From Prinia subflava (lineage: Eukaryota; Chordata; Aves; Passeriformes; Cisticolidae): a DNA stretch of 64,000 nt. Location of the stretch: positions 10,716,501 through 10,780,500 of the forward strand of contig NC_086259.1 in NCBI RefSeq assembly GCF_021018805.1, read 5' to 3'. A model generated the notes under the pieces. It was not told the origin of the DNA, ran no database searches, and saw nothing but the letters and a program-made list of their open reading frames with translations. The translations under genes were made by a program, and so were the position numbers. Within the stretch, counting starts at the first letter, position 1; every line of letters begins with the position of its first letter. This document shows positions 1-12,900 of the stretch, one piece after another.

Positions 1-116
1 GTTCTAGAGGAAGAATTCCCATATTCATGTTAAAGGTGATCTCTCTGCAGTCATGTTCAAAGTTAGTCTGCTTGGCATAAAAATAAAGGTAGGAATTCTG
101 AGTTAAACTGTACCTG

Positions 117-156
117 TTTTTTTGGGTTGGTTGGGGTTTTTTTGGGGTTTTTTTGG
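117..156 (+). repeat. G/T low-complexity tract
   Basis: Runs of seven T alternate with runs of three to four G. The spaced G runs could in principle pair as a weak G-quadruplex, but one run has only two G. It looks like simple low-complexity sequence. Confidence 0.6.
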
Positions 157-2439
157 CACTTTACTAGCTGAAATTGATTTTGCTTAAAATTCTTGTGATG
201 CAAATAAAAAGGAAAGGTTCCTGAATAAATGCTGTAGGTAGGGATCCTCATCACGGTTCTTTCCAAATGCAGGGGCTGATAAAGTTAGGGGTTCCCAAAA
301 TTAAGTAACTCCAGTAATTTTTCAGCTACAACCCTAAGTAAAAATTTAATGGAATTGTTATATAATAAATTAGCTCAGCTAACAATGGGTTGAGGCATAT
401 TTCATATGGAAGTTCAGCTCTGCATGGAGACTATCAAGCCTTTGTCACTAGTTTAGTTGGGAATTGCAGCATATGTAGTGCCAAATGTGGGTCATAAGCT
501 GTTGCAGTTGTCTCTTATTTAATTTTAAAATCCTCCCTTTGATTTTTTTTTTTAAATCCTACATTGGTTTTGTTTTTTTTTTTCATTCAGCCCTTCTTGA
601 ATTCTAGTTACTGCTGAAGTAGTTCCATTGTAGAAGGGGAAGTAATACAGCATGTTAAGCCAGCAAATAAGAACAAAGGTGGGTCGGGCAGCTTTCTCTT
701 AATGTCAATTCCTTGCCCTCAGCCTCCCTTATTAATGCAACTGAGCTGCTGTCACTCAGATGGTTTTAACAGAGACACATGCGGGCTGTGTGTCAGAAAG
801 GGTGGCCTAGTTTTTTGAATTTCAGGTTGAGAGTACCCCAACATACAAAACCATTGTATCAAGTTATAAAATAACTGACTCCAGTCCTTGTAGACATTCT
901 GAAGGAAGTGAAATTCATTTATTGTTGTCTGTGACATATCCTCTAAGGAAGCAAGAGAGTTTGGATTTTAAGGTGTCTGCAGTATTTTCAGTTGGATGGA
1001 GACCTTGCTGTGTGCTGTTAATTTTATGATAGTTCAGAACAATCCTTCTCTTTAAGTTGTACTTCCACATTAGGATTATTTTTTATGTGCTTGTATCTCT
1101 TTTTATATAAAGGGTTTTTATGTTTACTCACCGTTCCTTCACTTGTGCTAATTTACTGTGGCCTTTTTGATAATGTTCTTATATAGCATATACAGATATT
1201 TACTTAAAAACACAATCAGAAGTTATTTGGTGCTTTTTCTTTACTGAGTCATTTAATGGATTCAATTTTGGTTGTCACCACACAGTTCATTAAACACGTC
1301 TGTATTTTCTATCAGCCTGCTATCAGAATGGCTGCTCGTCTTCTTCCTTTCTTTGGACAACCAATCCAAGCCATTCTAGAGTGAGTTAGTACTCTTGGTA
1401 AGACTTGTTTATTTTTTAAATTTGGCAGAAGGAACATGTAGTAGGGTAAGTCTAGGATATTTTGTCAGCAGAAGGGAGCGAGTAGGGCAAAGGAGAGTTG
1501 AAATGGTTGAAATCTGGAATGGTTCTCTATGTGCCAACCTCTCTCTTCTTCACCTTCAGAAATCCAGCATGTATTTGAGAATAGCATGGAGAAGGGAAGA
1601 GATGATTCTGAAAAGATTTGTTATTACTGTGCTACTTCACATTCTCAAAATGCAGGCAGAGGTAGCAGCAGGACTATTTAGAATCTTAGACCAGTTAGGA
1701 ATGTAAGTGTATGGGAAGAAAGGACAGGCAAAAGTTTTCCCTGAACAAATGTACAAGGAAGACTTAAAAAATAATTATTTTGCATTTCCATTTTAGTTGA
1801 GTAGTGCTGCTCTGCAAAATTATACCTGAACATTGCAAGGAAGGGGAAAAGTTAATGAGAAATAAGGTCTGTATATGCAAATAATATAAATGAAAACTGG
1901 AAATTAAGTATTAGCCTTTTCATAAGTCAGAAGAGCTTTATTAAAACAGCATTATTTGAAAATGTAGGAGTTCTTAAGTTTGCTCAACAAATATATTCTT
2001 AAGGAAATTGTTGATATGCCTTATGAAATTTGCCTGGATTTGGCACAAAGAAAATGGCTTAACAGAGATTCACTTTCACAGCACATCGGTGTTCTCTTGT
2101 GTTTTACCTCTTAGTATACCCTAACATTATTTATGTTGTGCAAAGGTGGCTTAAGAATAAAAAGTGAGTAGCCTTTCTTTTAGCTGTGGTTCTTTAACCT
2201 TATGATAGTACTGTAAATGTTCTCAGTACTGTGAGATACAGATCCCAAACTCCTGATTTTTTTGGCTTGCGAGGCAGAAGAGAATTTCTAACACCAAGGT
2301 CTCCTGGTTCACTGACCACTGGTGACTGGCAAAGTCATTAATCAAAACCAAACTGAGGAATGAGATACGTCAAACTTTCCGTCAGTGTGGCTCTGCTGCC
2401 TCCAGTTTATTTGGTTAGGCTGTATGTGCAGAATTTCTG

Positions 2440-2470
2440 AAAGAAATATGAATTTTTTTCATATTTCTTT
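2440..2470. repeat. Perfect short inverted repeat (hairpin)
   Basis: The arms aaagaaatatgaa (2440-2452) and ttcatatttcttt (2458-2470) are perfect reverse complements, 13 bp each, around a five-T spacer. Pairing does not continue outside the arms, so the stem is too short for an ordinary microRNA precursor. The arms are AT-rich and the hairpin may be chance. Confidence 0.6.
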
Positions 2471-3065
2471 GAAGTCTAATATCTAAACAGTTTGGGAACC
2501 ACTCATTTAGAAAAAAACTTCCAAATTTGATATAAGAAAAAATTCCCATGGGGGAGAATTCAGGTTTCTCAGAGGTGTCTCCTGCAATGCATAATTATCC
2601 TTTCTTTTCAGTTGTGCTCCCTGTTTCTGGTCTGAACTTGTCCAGCATTTCAGACCCTGAATTTTGCAAATTATTGCCTGCCAACTTAACATTTAGATGT
2701 TAGCTTTCTGTTCCCCATGTGGCTTGTTTTGGAGACTGTGAACGAAACAAAGCCTTCAAGCTGCAAAATTAACCAAGTCTGAATTGTTCACTATGAAGTG
2801 TTTCTTTAAATTACTTTTATTGAAAAAAGCCCCCTCTTTTATCAGCAAACTATATAGCAATATCTTTCTTTAATTTAGATGCCAAAATTCAATCCAACAG
2901 TATTTCATTGTTGTCTTATTATAAAGTTGAGTCAACAACTTTAGTATTTAGATTTTCTAAGTGAGTGTTTCTATTATTTGATTAATGGTGTAGTGCTAAG
3001 AAATTAGTATGTAATACATACAAACCAATGTCTGTGCATTTATTACACAGCTCACTCTTATAAAT

Positions 3066-3120
3066 TATAGAATCATAAAATACCAGGGGGCCTCAAGGAT
3101 TCCCTGGTCCAGTTGTGTAA
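3066..3120 (-). mobile_element. Degraded CR1 LINE 3' tail, minus strand
   Basis: The sequence atagaatcataaaatacc followed by gggcctcaaggat and ctggtccagttg resembles the reverse complement of the 3' end of avian CR1 elements, which carry ATTCTATGAT octamer repeats followed inward by a conserved segment. Only about 55 bp are recognisable and the match is diverged, so this is a tentative call. Confidence 0.4.
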
Positions 3121-5620
3121 GATGTTACAAATTGCTCTTCACCTCACTTTAAACCATCTTCCTGTCTTTTCTTTCTGCACTGAAGAATACAGTTATGCAT
3201 TCTGCAAATACATACATGTGATTTCTTGGAAGGCTGTAAAAGTCTTCAGATTTCACCAAGTTTGTAGTGTTTTTAGACTTTTAAAGTGCTTATTGTGCTA
3301 ATAAAATCTCTGGAAAACAATTTGGTTCTGTAAAAAATACCAAGAATCAACAATTTTGCAATGACCTGCGAAGATGTTCAAATACTGTGTAATGGGCATG
3401 ACAGTTACAGTATGTGAAATTTAATGCTCTAGCTCCTTATTGATCTTCCTTGTAGCCAATTGCAGGGCACATGCATTTGCACTTAACACCTGCTCTTTCT
3501 ACATTAACACTAGCTTCTGCAGTGTCACCAAGGGCAGGTTAGAAGCTGCATTTGATGCTAAACTGAAGTATTTAAGGAAATATCTATAATTTTTTCATGT
3601 CCTTTTTACTTCACTTTTGACTGCTTTATCTTCTGGGTGATATTTTAACACTTGGAGTTTTTTCCCCCTTTTAAAAGTGTTCTTATTAGACATTGGTTGC
3701 TTCTACCATTACTTAATCAACACCTAGAGAGACCAGCAATCCTGCCAAGCTTGTTATTTTCTGGAAATGATGAAAAGCTGCAAGAAAAGTTATTTTGTCT
3801 TTGATTTTGCTGGTAGTTCTGAAAAACTGCATTAGTGTGACCTGCCAGTGCTTGTGTTGGATAGTTCTTTGTCTGTACAGCAGTTATGAGCTTGTTGCAA
3901 AGGTTCTGAACCTGCATTTCAAGCTGTCAGCCCTCGGGTTTCAGTCTGGAGGTCCTTGGTCTGTTCCATGGTTGTTGGTCAGTGTGTTTGCTCTTACTTT
4001 GCTATATTAATTAGATACTGAATCCCAGTGAGATTTGTACAATTCCACATGGCAGATATGCAGTATTTCTCAAAATAACATGGAGGCTCTTAATGTTTGT
4101 TTCTGTTTCCTTGAGGCCTTCAGGGAAAATTGCACCATGTCAGTGTTATTTTCTATTCTTGAGCATAATATGCAGCTCCTAAGGCTACAGAGATCCAGTG
4201 CCATGTATCCTGGTAAAAGATTTCCATGGAAGTTAGGAACCATCAGTATCTTCATGTCATTAGAGCACGAGATGAACAGCAACACCAAATGTATCATTGT
4301 TTCAACATTAACCCTTGTTATAGTTTTTATCTGTCTTTAATCTTTATTGAATCTTTTGTCTGTCAAATACTGTTGCTTAGCATTTCACAAGTGGTCAAAC
4401 CCCCTCGGTTTCTTGGGACTGGGTGGGTAGAGATGTTTCTGCTAAATTATGCAGAATCAGTTGTTGGTAACAGTCACTAAGGTTTCTGTCTGCTGATTCT
4501 TTGGAGGTGAGCTGGTTAAGAATTGCTGGATTCAGAAATCTGGTCGCAGAATCTGTTGGCCAGCTTTTAGAAACTATGTAAAGAATCCCATGCAGGCATG
4601 CCTCAGTGTCCTGTTGAACTAAACACTGTCTTAAGGGTTTTCCTAAATACATGTGAGATCTTGTGTCCATATGTATAAGAAGGAGCTAAGAACTGGAGAT
4701 CTGATTTAAATTTGGTAATTTCAAAGTTTGTATGTTCTTACTTCTCACCTAATACATATATCTGACCCATTTTCTAACTGCTACCTGCTGCAAGAAGATG
4801 CACAAATGCTAGGAGGGAACAGGACGTGGATGTTGTTATCAAGATGCTTGCAGTGATGGTAGAAGAAGCAGAAGTTTATTCAGAATTATACAGAGGACCT
4901 TAGGGACATTTTGTCAGCCCCAAGTGTCTGTGTTTGAACTATTGATGACTTCATATTTTTATTATGATTACTTACAGTGCTAATCCATGTGTGACAAGTC
5001 TACATTCAGCTAGGTAAGGAAATTGCCAGTTCTGTTCCATTAACAGCCCCTGGCCAAAGGAACAATGTTCCTGTAGGTTAAAACAACAATTAAGGGGCCC
5101 TTAACTCTTCAAGGTGGAGAAAGAGGGGATGCTGGCAGCAGACATTTTCACACATTGCTAAACTGCTTCAATGCATAAATTAACTCTTAGTTCAGTTACA
5201 TCAGTTGAGTGTGTTGTGCATATGCATGACTGATCTGTGTGTGTGTGAACCAAAACCTGGCCCGTTGATTTATGAGAAAGGGTAAGAGAGGTTAAAATTA
5301 GTAAGCAAAGGCAAACAGTACCTTTGCAGCAGAGAATATCAAACACTCTTTGAGACAGCTCCTCACAGATGCTGATGTAAGACCTGAGGTCTTTGCATGG
5401 CAGTAGGTTGTTCATTACGTAATTTTTTTCATGCCCAGGTCACTTGAACTGCATTTTGTTACTTGTATAGCTGGATCCGTTTGTTCAGTGGAGGAACAGG
5501 ATTCACTGTGGTTATATTAAATAACAAGTATAATTTATTGGAATATAATTAGCAAGAGGATATATGAGGCATGAAATATTGCTAGACCATTGTAGATATT
5601 TTTAATGAGTTTACATACAA

Positions 5621-5652
5621 CAACCATAATAATAACAATAATAATACTACTA
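5621..5652 (+). repeat. Imperfect AAT/AAC/ACT trinucleotide repeat
   Basis: Units of ataata, aacaat and tactac follow one another in a short imperfect trinucleotide microsatellite within intron 1. Confidence 0.6.
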
Positions 5653-8600
5653 CATATTTTTGCCCGTAATATAAAAATGTTCTTGACTTATATTGGGGGC
5701 AAGGAGGGAAGCTTTTGGTATGCAAAGTGTGGTACAGTATGGTCATATGTCTACCAGTATTTTTGGGAGGCTGTACTGTAGAATGTGGCACAGACAAGGT
5801 TTTTGTTAAGTCTTGAGTGTAATGAAGAGTAGACTGGCAATATAACATTTTCATGTCAGTAAATGGTGCTGTAAAATTGGCCAGTCCCTTAAGATCTTTT
5901 GATGAGTAGAGTTTAGAGAAAAAATTTGAAGGGAAAAAAAAAATCTGAAATCTAATATATGTGATAATGGAGAAATAAAAGCTGTAATGGTAGATTTGGG
6001 GTGTATTTTTTATTACTCTAGGTTCATTTCTGACATAACTTGTTTTAGTGAACCACTCGAATGATCTTGGTAGCTATGAAGTTTTAATAGCTAACACTTG
6101 GAAAACCTTGTACTTTAAACAAATGTCAACTTCAAAATCACATTCCTTCCTTAAGAAACTATCCCAATTTTATTTTTTCATAAAAAACCCTAACATGTGA
6201 AAAGCTGTTAGGAGGTAATGTATTGGAAGTTCCTGTAAAATGGTGGCTTTTTTCTTGATAGGGTCGTAGTATTATGTCACAAAATTTTTGCTATATGTTT
6301 AATCTTCCCCCTTTATAAAATTGTTTATTAAGCATTTCAGAGCACTGGGCCTTTGCTTCATGCAGGATTTGAAAGAAATCCATGTTTTATTAGAGTTTAA
6401 ACAATGAAAGGAAAACACAGGCCCTAATGAACATTCTTATGTGGGTAAAAAAGGTAATAGGAAGGAGAGATTTTTGAGAAACCGCGGGTTTGTATCTGAA
6501 CTGTGATTCAGATCTTTCATGATAATTGGCATTCTCAGGCATTCTAAACCTGGTAACTTTTTGGAAAACAAAAGACTATTGGGAAAAACTGTTGGAGAAT
6601 GAGATGATACTTTCTTATGCTTTGAATAGTGGCTCTTTTTTTAAAGATCTCTCCCTGAAATTTCTGCAAAATCTTCAAGCTGCATTAAAAACAGAAAAAG
6701 AAATTGAAGTGTTCTACTAGTTCTGGTCCCAAGTAATGTCAGAAGTGTAAAAACTGCAGCAGGCAGCTCACAAACTTTTTAAGATGAAAAAATGGACAAT
6801 GTTTTAAGAACTTCTGGTGAAAGGAGTTGAGGCAGAGGGGCTGTTGTAGGCTGGGAGTGGAGATGATGTTCCAAAGCTGCCACACCATCCTGTCTGCACC
6901 CTCACCTCTCACCTGTGCTTCTGTTACTTCTCTTGCACTGTGACATACAAGGCACCACTTCTCTTGCCAGGAAAAATAAATAATTACATGTATAGAGATC
7001 GAGAAATTCCAATGATTTCCATTTGCTGAATTTTACAACCAACTGTCTCATTAATAATCCTATTTATTATTAATAAATGAGCAGAGATTAATGTCTGCAG
7101 AATGTTCATTGCACACTCTAAAACTGGGCATTTGTGTTTCTGATCTTCATTGCTGTCACTTAAAATAGCTCCAGTAACACTCACAGCAGCCCACAAAATA
7201 AGTATTTGCAGAGGTTTTTGCCTTTCTGAGGGCCCAAGATGAACACTTAAAGTTTCTAAAGCACTGCAGTGTGTGGTGATGGGGATGGTGCACATTATAT
7301 TGTCTTTCATGTATTGGCATCACTAATGTCTGTGGAAAAATCACATTGTTTTTTAAAACAAAAGAAAGATAATATTGAAATCTGAATAAACCATTACACT
7401 GCTGATAATTTTTAAAATTTAAAAATCAGATTTAGAAAAATGCCTTTTAAGAGTCCTGATGCTTTGAAGTAAAAGCATTTTTTACTTTTTATCTGGGGGG
7501 TTATGTGTTTGAAGAGCCAATAAACAATGCTTATGTAACACTGCTTAGACTTTCACATCAGCCAGCTGGTATAGCCAGATACTCAGTTTTCCTTTTCTTT
7601 TTTACTTTTTGGAGGTATTTGTGAGCAGCTTGATGTTTTTGACATTTGTGTGACAGCTTCTTGCATAAGAGATGAGCAGCATGTTCTACCACCCAGCTGT
7701 GTGTATTAGTCTGCACATCAAGCTGAAGAGCAGCACTTAGCCAGATCTGACAATCAAATGTGAACTACTACTACCTATACACAAGAGTGCATTTTAATGT
7801 TGTGTGCTTTTTGCCAAGAGCCTGATACTTGACAAAGAAATTGTCAGACTCTCTCTTCTTCCCAGTTTTTTTTTTCTTCCCACAGATGTGAGTCCATGTA
7901 AAAATATCTTATTTATTTATTTTCCCTGCAGTTTAATATGGTTTATCTTACAGATAACAAAGCCAATCTAATGTTTTCAACAATTTCATGTAATAAAATT
8001 CTGGCAAGCGTTTGGTAATAGATGAGTGTAATTGTTTTAGAAAATGCAGGAAATCAGTGTGTCATTTTCTGCCAACTTAATCTGAAGTTACAATCTGCTG
8101 GGCTTCACCAATGACTTCATGTCAACATACCAGCAACCTGTCTCCAAAGAAAACTGAGACATAAAGAAATTACACCACTGGTTCAGAAATGTCAGTGCTG
8201 CTCTTCTCAGCCTTGTTAAGAATTGGTGCTCAGCACATTGTGAGTGTGGAGATGAGTGAGAGCCACCTGCCCTTATTGTACTTTGTCTCATCTATGAACC
8301 TTAAAATCCTCTACACTTCCACCTGACTTTAACCCTCTGTCATCTTTCTCGGTGTTTAAATTTGAATAAATGGAATTCATTGTCACAGAATGCACAGTTA
8401 TACCCCATAGCTCAGCTTTCCTTGTTTATGTGTTTGCCATAAGCCAGGAGTTAGTACATGGGATGTTTTCTCTTCCTTTTTAAAATAATAGTCCCAGAAT
8501 AGCAAAGATCTGTTTTGACCTTGTTTTGAACTTGGTTTTATGGAAGTGTTAGTCATACCCTTTTTTTACTTATTATTTCCCTTTGTATTATATCTTTAGT

Positions 8601-9871
8601 GTTCTTTTAAAAACAGTGTTCCATTTCCATCTGGTTTTTCTCATACAACATAAAAATATTGAGTTGTTTCTTATGCTAGGGTTTATGTAATTGAAAATAT
8701 TGCAGTAAAAATAAGAATTTGAATCCTGTTATATATTTAAGCATTATGGCAGATACAGTTTTATGATCTTTGAGTTGCAAGTAAGTTGAAATTTGTTAAT
8801 AAACAAAGTTTGTAAAAAGCAATCCTAGCAAGCTAAAAGAAAGAGTTTAGTAATTTTCTAGGCCAGAACTTCCACTGTAATAATTTTTACTTTGTGGCTA
8901 ATCTGTATTTATACTGAGTTAGTGTTGACTTAGTCTGTGACAAGATAAGTGTGAATGGGCCTGTCATGGATCAGGATTGTTTGATTCAAAAAATTCTAGT
9001 GGCATCTTTCACACATCTCTTGCAAATCATTAACATAATTAATTGTATACTGCCACACATAATCTATTTTGATTAATAAAAACCTGAAAAGCACAGTTTG
9101 GAGAGACATCGGGCTTTTATCTTGGCAATTTATTAGGGGTCACATTGACTAAATATTGGTGGAGATGCTCTCAGTCTAAACCAGAACTAAAAGTGGAGTT
9201 AGGAGAACAAGGGGACAGAGAAAATATGTTTTTACAAGCAGCTGGTTCTTTGTGCACTCCCAACATCAAACTGGATTTATGGCAGTCTCTGGGATGGCAG
9301 GTCTTGAGGATGGCATTTAAAATATTGTCAGGCTGTGGGAGGTTTGGGGTATAGCAGATTGTGCCTTCCTTTTCTTTCATAAACTATTCCTGGAAATATT
9401 TTAGAGTACCCCCAACATTGGGGTTTCATTGTTTTAATGAAGTGGGTTACTGAGCCATTTGATGAAACATGAGCTTTGTACCTATTGGCTGCACAAATTG
9501 AAGTAAAAAAGAAAATGGAAAGGAAACAAGAAATTAATGTGTAGTTATAAAGTAGGCATAGATCTGAAGAAGAAAAGGCCAAGATGAATTTTGATCAATG
9601 TAACAAGGACTGTTTATCTAAAAAAGAACTTGGGAGTAAAAGTGCTCATGAGCTCTTAAGCTACATAAAGTGAATTACTGCTTTCTAAGCAGAGAAGTTC
9701 CCTGATTATTTTTTTATTCATTTTTCCTTATTTAATTTTCCAGAATTGAAGGTAGTAAGAGAAGTAATTGCACCTGGTTTTGCCATTTAAATACAACTAC
9801 TTTTATACTTCTCTGTTTATATCTTGGATTTTAGTCTAATTTTCTGTTTCTATTTTACCCCTCCAAAACAG

Positions 9872-9949
9872 AAGAAGAAACTTCTTGAAGAGCTTGGGGA
9901 GAGCAGACTTCCATATCTGACACCAGCCGATGCTGATTTCCACCAGCTG
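9872..9949 (+). CDS. FTO: FTO exon 2 (78 bp, 26 codons)
   Basis: Read in phase 0 the exon gives KKKLLEELGESRLPYLTPAD followed by ADFHQL. This aligns with the human FTO segment that contains LLEEL…LPYLTP and leads into the start of the catalytic domain. The acceptor is a pyrimidine-rich stretch ending ccaaaacag; the donor is CTG|gtaacg, which fits the consensus moderately. The exon is exactly 26 codons, so it starts and ends in phase 0 if the first codon is whole. The basic-acidic beginning belongs to the flexible N-terminus of FTO, near its nuclear localisation region, most of which is encoded by the missing exon 1. The next coding residue, a tryptophan, is the first codon of exon 3. I did not use an ATG because the true start is upstream. 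Confidence 0.9.
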
Positions 9950-12900
9950 GTAACGTCTTTCTTTTAAATCATTTTAAACTAAAATGGCTGTTTGCACTGA
10001 ACTACAAATCTTCCTTCAAAGAGAACTGTGAAATCTGACCTGAAAAAAGGTGTCCTGATGGCTGATAATGCACTTCCAGGTGGTGTGAAATAAGATCTCT
10101 AGAACTGGGATATTACAAATGAGAACTTGGTGGACTTCCTTTATTTTTATGTGTGTGCCCTCACTACAAATAATGTATAACTGTTAATCACAGTTTTTTA
10201 TGCTTTGTTGAAGCAAAATACATGTCACCATTCTTTTACTTTATTTTTTCTGAGTGACGAAGAGACCTCTATAGCTCATGTTTGGCAAAATAGGGGGACT
10301 ATTAACATAGAAATTTAACATTTGGGGGGCTTAATTCTACTTTCCAACAATAAGTAATTGTTAATACTTTGCTTACAAAACAAACTGTGGAAACTGGAAT
10401 GATTTAAAGGAAACCAAGCAGAAGTAAGCTCAGGCCCAGTAGCTACGTGAGTAGTAAAATGAGTGAGTGTATGCAAGAATATAATGAATAAATAGAATTT
10501 TCTGCATCTGTCTTGGATCTTGCTAGATCAGCTATGGAACTCAGAGTAGATCAGATCAGATTGGATCACAGTAAGAGAAAAAGCATGAGGAGTATTCAAA
10601 CCTGGTTGTTGAACAGCTCCAGTGACTACGCTCACGTTACATGAGGAGTGGTGCCTGCCTGGTGGTGATGTATGGCTCAAAGATGTGCAGGTGAAGAAGA
10701 GCTGGGACAATGTATAAGAGCAATACAGATGGATTTTATTATTTCTTTTTTCTTTACACAAAAACCCAAACACGTTCTTTTCAGTCTTAATGCTCATGAA
10801 GAAACTCTTTTCCCTTTTAAGAACTGGGCTGACTTTTTTCCTTCCTAGTCCTGTTACATCCCCTCCTCTTTGTTCATTTCTGCCTCTGATGCTGCCAAGA
10901 GCTGCTGTGCCCAGCATCTTTTTTTCTTTTTCACATCTTTGTAAATTCAGCTTCTCATGGAGCTGATGTGAAAAGAGAAGGTGGAGCCAAGGTTGCCCAA
11001 GTGGCATCTGATTTTCTCAGGGTCAGTAACCCAAAATATAGAAGACAACAAGAAGAAGGGAACAAGATTAGCAGTAAAATCACACCTGTAAAATCCTTAA
11101 TAGTTTCGATACATTCTTTTTGCAAATATAGAATTATATTTTTTATGCAGTGTATGTGTGCATGCTAGATATTTTAAAGTATGTATGTTAATCAAGCATC
11201 ACAAACACCTTTTGAAATCTGTGGTGGTTATGAAATGTTACTGGAATCACAGCTGCAGAAATTGCAGGTTCCATGATGCTTACACTACAGCTGTATGCAC
11301 TACAGCTGCAGAGGAGAAAAAGGGTGAGAGCCTGAAGACAACAAATCAGCAAAGTATCACTTACAGTTTAGTTTTATAGTCTGTCTTTCCTGGACAGACC
11401 TGCCCTACTCCTTGAAGGATTTACCTCTTATAAAGCAGTATTCTTTGAACATATTGGAAGAGTCAGGGTGCAAATAAAAAAACCTGTCTTATCCTGTCGG
11501 GTGTGGAAGTGTACAGCCTGAACAGAAGTAAGAAATTCAATCACAAGCAAAACTTCCACTGACATCCTCTTTCAATGTGTTTTTCCTGATAAAGGATTTT
11601 GGAAATGGGCCCCAAGTCATAAGCTGAAACAATGTAATGTTTAAAGCCAGTACAGAACAAGGAAGGGGCTGTGACAAGGTAGTTCACACATATTTGAAGT
11701 ACAGACTATCATTTCATGATGCACGTGGCAGTTTGTTATCAAGAGTCCTTAGTGCTGATCCCTAACTTTATTCTGTCACTCAAGTCCATGGGGTGATTCT
11801 CTGTGTTGAGTATCACGATCAGAAGTGAAATCATATTTAAAATCTTGCCTGTAACATTCACAAGAAGATTTGAGCATCAAATGTGCTTTTTTTTCCTGTG
11901 CTGTAGTTGCTTGTAATGCTGCCACTTCTTTCAAGTGAACAGTGAGCTGACCTTTGGTACTGGCTGTCAGAGTTACAACACAGAGTACACGACTGCTGCC
12001 CTTCCCCATCCCCCAAAACAACGTGTCCAGTGTGAGCCCAGCAGTCACCCCATCCTCTGATCCTGTAATTCCTTCCTTATGGAGGGCACAGCACTGCACT
12101 GGCTGGGGATTTAAAGAAGACCAGGCTGTTTTCATGTGTCGGAAATGTGTTTCCACTTCCTGATGTCTTTTGAGATACCTTAATGATAAAATAGTTCTTG
12201 AGCATGTGATCTTAAAGCACAACCCAAAGGTAACAGGCCTCTGGCTTGGCTGGCAGCAAAATGTGCAAGGCATTTCCTCTGCAGTTCAGGAGGGGAATAC
12301 AATGTTGTTACCTTTGTAGAATCCGTGTTCTTCCTTTCTGGTGCATGTTTTCAGGGATTTAATTGCTTTACGTCATATTGTTCTTTCCCTCCGTTTCTAA
12401 TAATTGTTTGGAATTTCATGTGTGTGATTAGTGTCAGAAATTCAGTGTGTTTATATTTTCATATAAATGGTTTAAAAATATATAGTATTAGTGACTGTTT
12501 AAATATACCATAATAGCATATGTAATGTGGTATGAGTATGTCCAGTATACAGAATTATTTAAAGAAATACTGGGCTACTGCTATAGAACTGTTAAGAGCT
12601 CTTTCTTTCATACAGGACATTTGCATAGTGAAAGAAATAATGAAGTAATAATCTTAATATGTCACAACACATAATATTCTGGCATTCTTAAGTAAGATTA
12701 TGAAAGAATTTTTATGATTCACATCAGCCTGTGCCTTCACATCTGACTGCAGCCTATAGCTCAAAGCTTAAATTTACAGTTACTGATTTCACTAGTTGTT
12801 GTTTTTAAGGATTTTTTTCACTGTACTGTTCAAAGGCTGGAGGCACACAGCACTGACAGAAACAAAAGGGGCAGTTCAGGACCTCTAAAGGAATCGTTTC

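Larger units (their letters stand above)
1..9871 (+). other. FTO intron 1, 3' part
   Basis: This is AT-rich, CpG-poor DNA without convincing exons; the open frames in it are short and unlike any family I know. It ends in a splice acceptor (…cccctccaaaacag) directly before exon 2. Contents worth naming are a G/T low-complexity tract at 117-156, a perfect 13-bp inverted repeat at 2440-2470, a short CR1-like tail at about 3066-3120, and an AAT/AAC-rich simple stretch at 5621-5652. Exon 1 and its promoter CpG island are not present, so intron 1 extends beyond the left edge. In mammals intron 1 carries obesity-associated enhancer variants, but I could not identify the homologous element here. Confidence 0.85.

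Noticed and set aside
117..156. G-quadruplex
   Set aside because: Not enough runs of three or more G occur without the weak two-G run; low complexity is the safer description.
1..9871. Search for FTO exon 1 and the promoter CpG island
   Set aside because: No ATG-bearing GC-rich exon with a donor in the right phase was seen; the region is CpG-poor intron.
10528..11007. Minus-strand open frame of 159 codons in intron 2
   Set aside because: It has no recognisable domain, ordinary intronic composition, and no splice or promoter context; chance is the simplest explanation.
11776..12273. Minus-strand open frame of 165 codons in intron 2
   Set aside because: No known family or conserved motif is seen, and it is surrounded by non-coding AT-rich DNA.
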